This document shows, in pieces, positions 9,077 to 10,255 of a stretch of 10,255 nt of DNA. This DNA is from Fragilaria radians (Eukaryota; Bacillariophyta; Fragilariophyceae; Fragilariales; Fragilariaceae): contig CAAAJI010000135.1 in the NCBI GenBank assembly GCA_900642245.1, positions 12,780 to 23,034 of the forward strand. The letters run 5' to 3'. The stretch's first letter is position 1. The number at the start of each line of letters is the position of its first letter. A program made the translations under genes and the position numbers. The notes under the pieces are model-generated. The model was not told the origin of the DNA. It made no database searches and saw only the letters and a list, made by a program, of their open reading frames with translations.

Positions 9077-9206
9077 TTGTATTGTGAGTAGTTATGAAAT
9101 ACAGCTGAATTGAAGCACAATTGTAATCTGAGTAGTTAAGAAGAGTAGCTGAATTGAACTCAGAAAATGGGAGCACAATTGTAGTCAGTGATACCTGAAG
9201 TACAAC
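9077..9206 (+). repeat. Imperfect tandem repeat, about 2.5 units
   Basis: Unit 1 (9077-9120) and unit 2 (9121-9178) both begin ttgta, continue through gagtagtta and agctgaattgaa, and end gcacaa. Unit 2 carries an insert of about 14 bases before its end. A partial third unit starts ttgtagtcagtg at 9179. The copies are clearly related but diverged. No function is apparent. Confidence 0.65.
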
Positions 9207-10065
9207 CACGATTGACCTTGAAAACTTGAGCTTTCCGTTGATACTCCCAAAATGAAGAACAAGATAATAAACCTTTGAAAGGAAGAAGACGAAGATAAAG
9301 AGTGAAGTCAAAGCTTAAGCACACAGAGTGTTAATGTGGGTCTGGACCAGCTTACCAATTTTATATTCCACTTGAATGAGCCCCTTGGTGAGGGAAACGG
9401 TTGTTTCAAAGTTATCTTTGGACTGGATAGAGTAAAGTATTAGGTTGATGTGCTAATTTAAAGCTCAGAGAAGTATAGTCAAGTTTTAAGGAATTCCTTT
9501 TTCTCCCACAAAAATGAATTTTGTGTTAAGCCTTTTTTAGTGTATCCCCCCAAAAGTCATGCTAGTTAGAGCCAATTAAGCCCGTCATGGGTTGCCAAAA
9601 TAATTTTCCAGCATACAATCATGCTGTAGATTCAGAGGGAAATGTGTGCAGTGGAGAGAGACTTTAAGCATCCCTGTGGTTAAGAAATGATCTAAATGCG
9701 GTAGGTTTAATAGTTAACTCATGGTGTCCTCGTATGGCATTTTGAGTTGTGAGAAATAGAGGCATACAATACCATGACATTTTGGTGATTTGAAATTAGC
9801 CATGAATACCCAAGGGATTGATGAATGGTTACATTAAAACATATGGAGGTGAAAAAAGGAAAGCAACACCAGTATCTTGACATGGTTTAAAGTCCTTCAA
9901 AATGCATGAAATGGGTTGGAATGGTTGCTTCCAGACGCATAAATGGAATCAGATTTAGAAGTAGAAAGAAGGTAAAAAGCAAGAAATGGGCAGAGGCGAC
10001 TCAAGCATATATCCAAAGGTATAAATATAAGCAAGCAAACAAATCTGACATTTATCACCAATATG
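9207..10065. other. Stretch with no gene recognised
   Basis: Both strands carry frequent stops and no frame reaches a useful length after 9311. No retroelement motif, tRNA or LTR end was seen. A TATA-like tataaatata at 10020-10029 lies just inside the right inverted-repeat arm but has no gene attached to it. Confidence 0.45.
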
Positions 10066-10246
10066 TTTGATTGCTGGAAGTAATATCATTAAAGTTCAAT
10101 CAACCTTTTCAAAAAGTTAATTGTAAATGAAGAGGCATTGCTAACATGTTAGGCATACCGCAATAGATCACAGAGATATCCTGAATCTCCAATCAATATA
10201 ATGCCTTTGTTATGAAATGATGATTAACTATCTAAATATGATTGAT
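10066..10246 (-). repeat. Right arm of a long inverted repeat
   Basis: The reverse complement of this segment is collinear with 883-1024. The best block is 10152-10182, which matches 915-945 with one mismatch; 10088-10107 is identical to 988-1007. The right arm has five extra bases (gatat) near 10083-10088 and an insertion of about 30 bases around 10183-10221. The similarity may continue outward: the last bases before the window end (tgttgaaaa in reverse complement) resemble tgttggaaa at 857-865. The outer limit is therefore not fixed. Confidence 0.85.
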
Positions 10247-10255
10247 TTTCAACAG

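Noticed and set aside
8779..9311. Two minus-strand frames (60 and 91 codons) with hydrophobic products
   Set aside because: No motif, no continuation in neighbouring frames, and the second overlaps the tandem repeat; treated as chance.
883..10246. The arms as LTRs of one retrotransposon
   Set aside because: LTRs are direct repeats. These arms are inverted and lack TG...CA ends, a primer-binding site or a polypurine tract beside them.
1..10255. Bacterial system, CRISPR array or operon
   Set aside because: The intron, signal-anchored glycosyltransferase and copia relics show eukaryotic DNA; there are no regularly spaced repeats of CRISPR type.

Overview
The window looks like nuclear DNA of a eukaryotic alga, most likely a diatom or another stramenopile. 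The evidence is a compact 66-bp GT-AG intron, AT-rich spacers without operons, a prolyl-4-hydroxylase-like protein carrying ankyrin repeats, a signal-anchored Golgi-type glycosyltransferase, and long stretches of decayed Ty1/copia retrotransposon of the divergent kind common in diatoms. The lineage is inferred from family resemblance only; no marker gene is present.

Layout. 2-763 (+) is the 3' part of a two-exon gene for a 2-oxoglutarate/Fe(II) dioxygenase with C-terminal ankyrin repeats; its 5' end lies outside the window. 883-1024 and 10066-10246 form a long, diverged inverted repeat that brackets almost all the rest (outer ends about 9.36 kb apart). Inside it, 1025-2550 has no convincing gene, only one possible decayed frame. 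From about 2560 to 8330 the minus strand carries fragments of copia-type polyproteins broken by stops and frameshifts: a possible gag piece (2560-2995), a clear GAG-pre-integrase/integrase piece (3351-4870), a clear reverse-transcriptase-tail/RNase H piece (5005-5640) and a possible gag/protease-linker piece (7360-8330). In the middle of these relics, on the same strand, is one intact intronless gene (5848-7125) for a 425-residue GT8-like glycosyltransferase. 8331-10065 holds an imperfect tandem repeat and otherwise nothing recognisable.

How it fits together. The two functional genes are probably independent nuclear genes, the hydroxylase on + and the glycosyltransferase on -. The rest reads as a graveyard of copia elements from more than one insertion, because the domain order along the minus strand (gag, RNase H, integrase, gag) is not that of a single element. 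The main open points are the inverted repeat around the 9.4-kb block and the survival of an intact glycosyltransferase gene between a gag-like relic and an RNase H relic.
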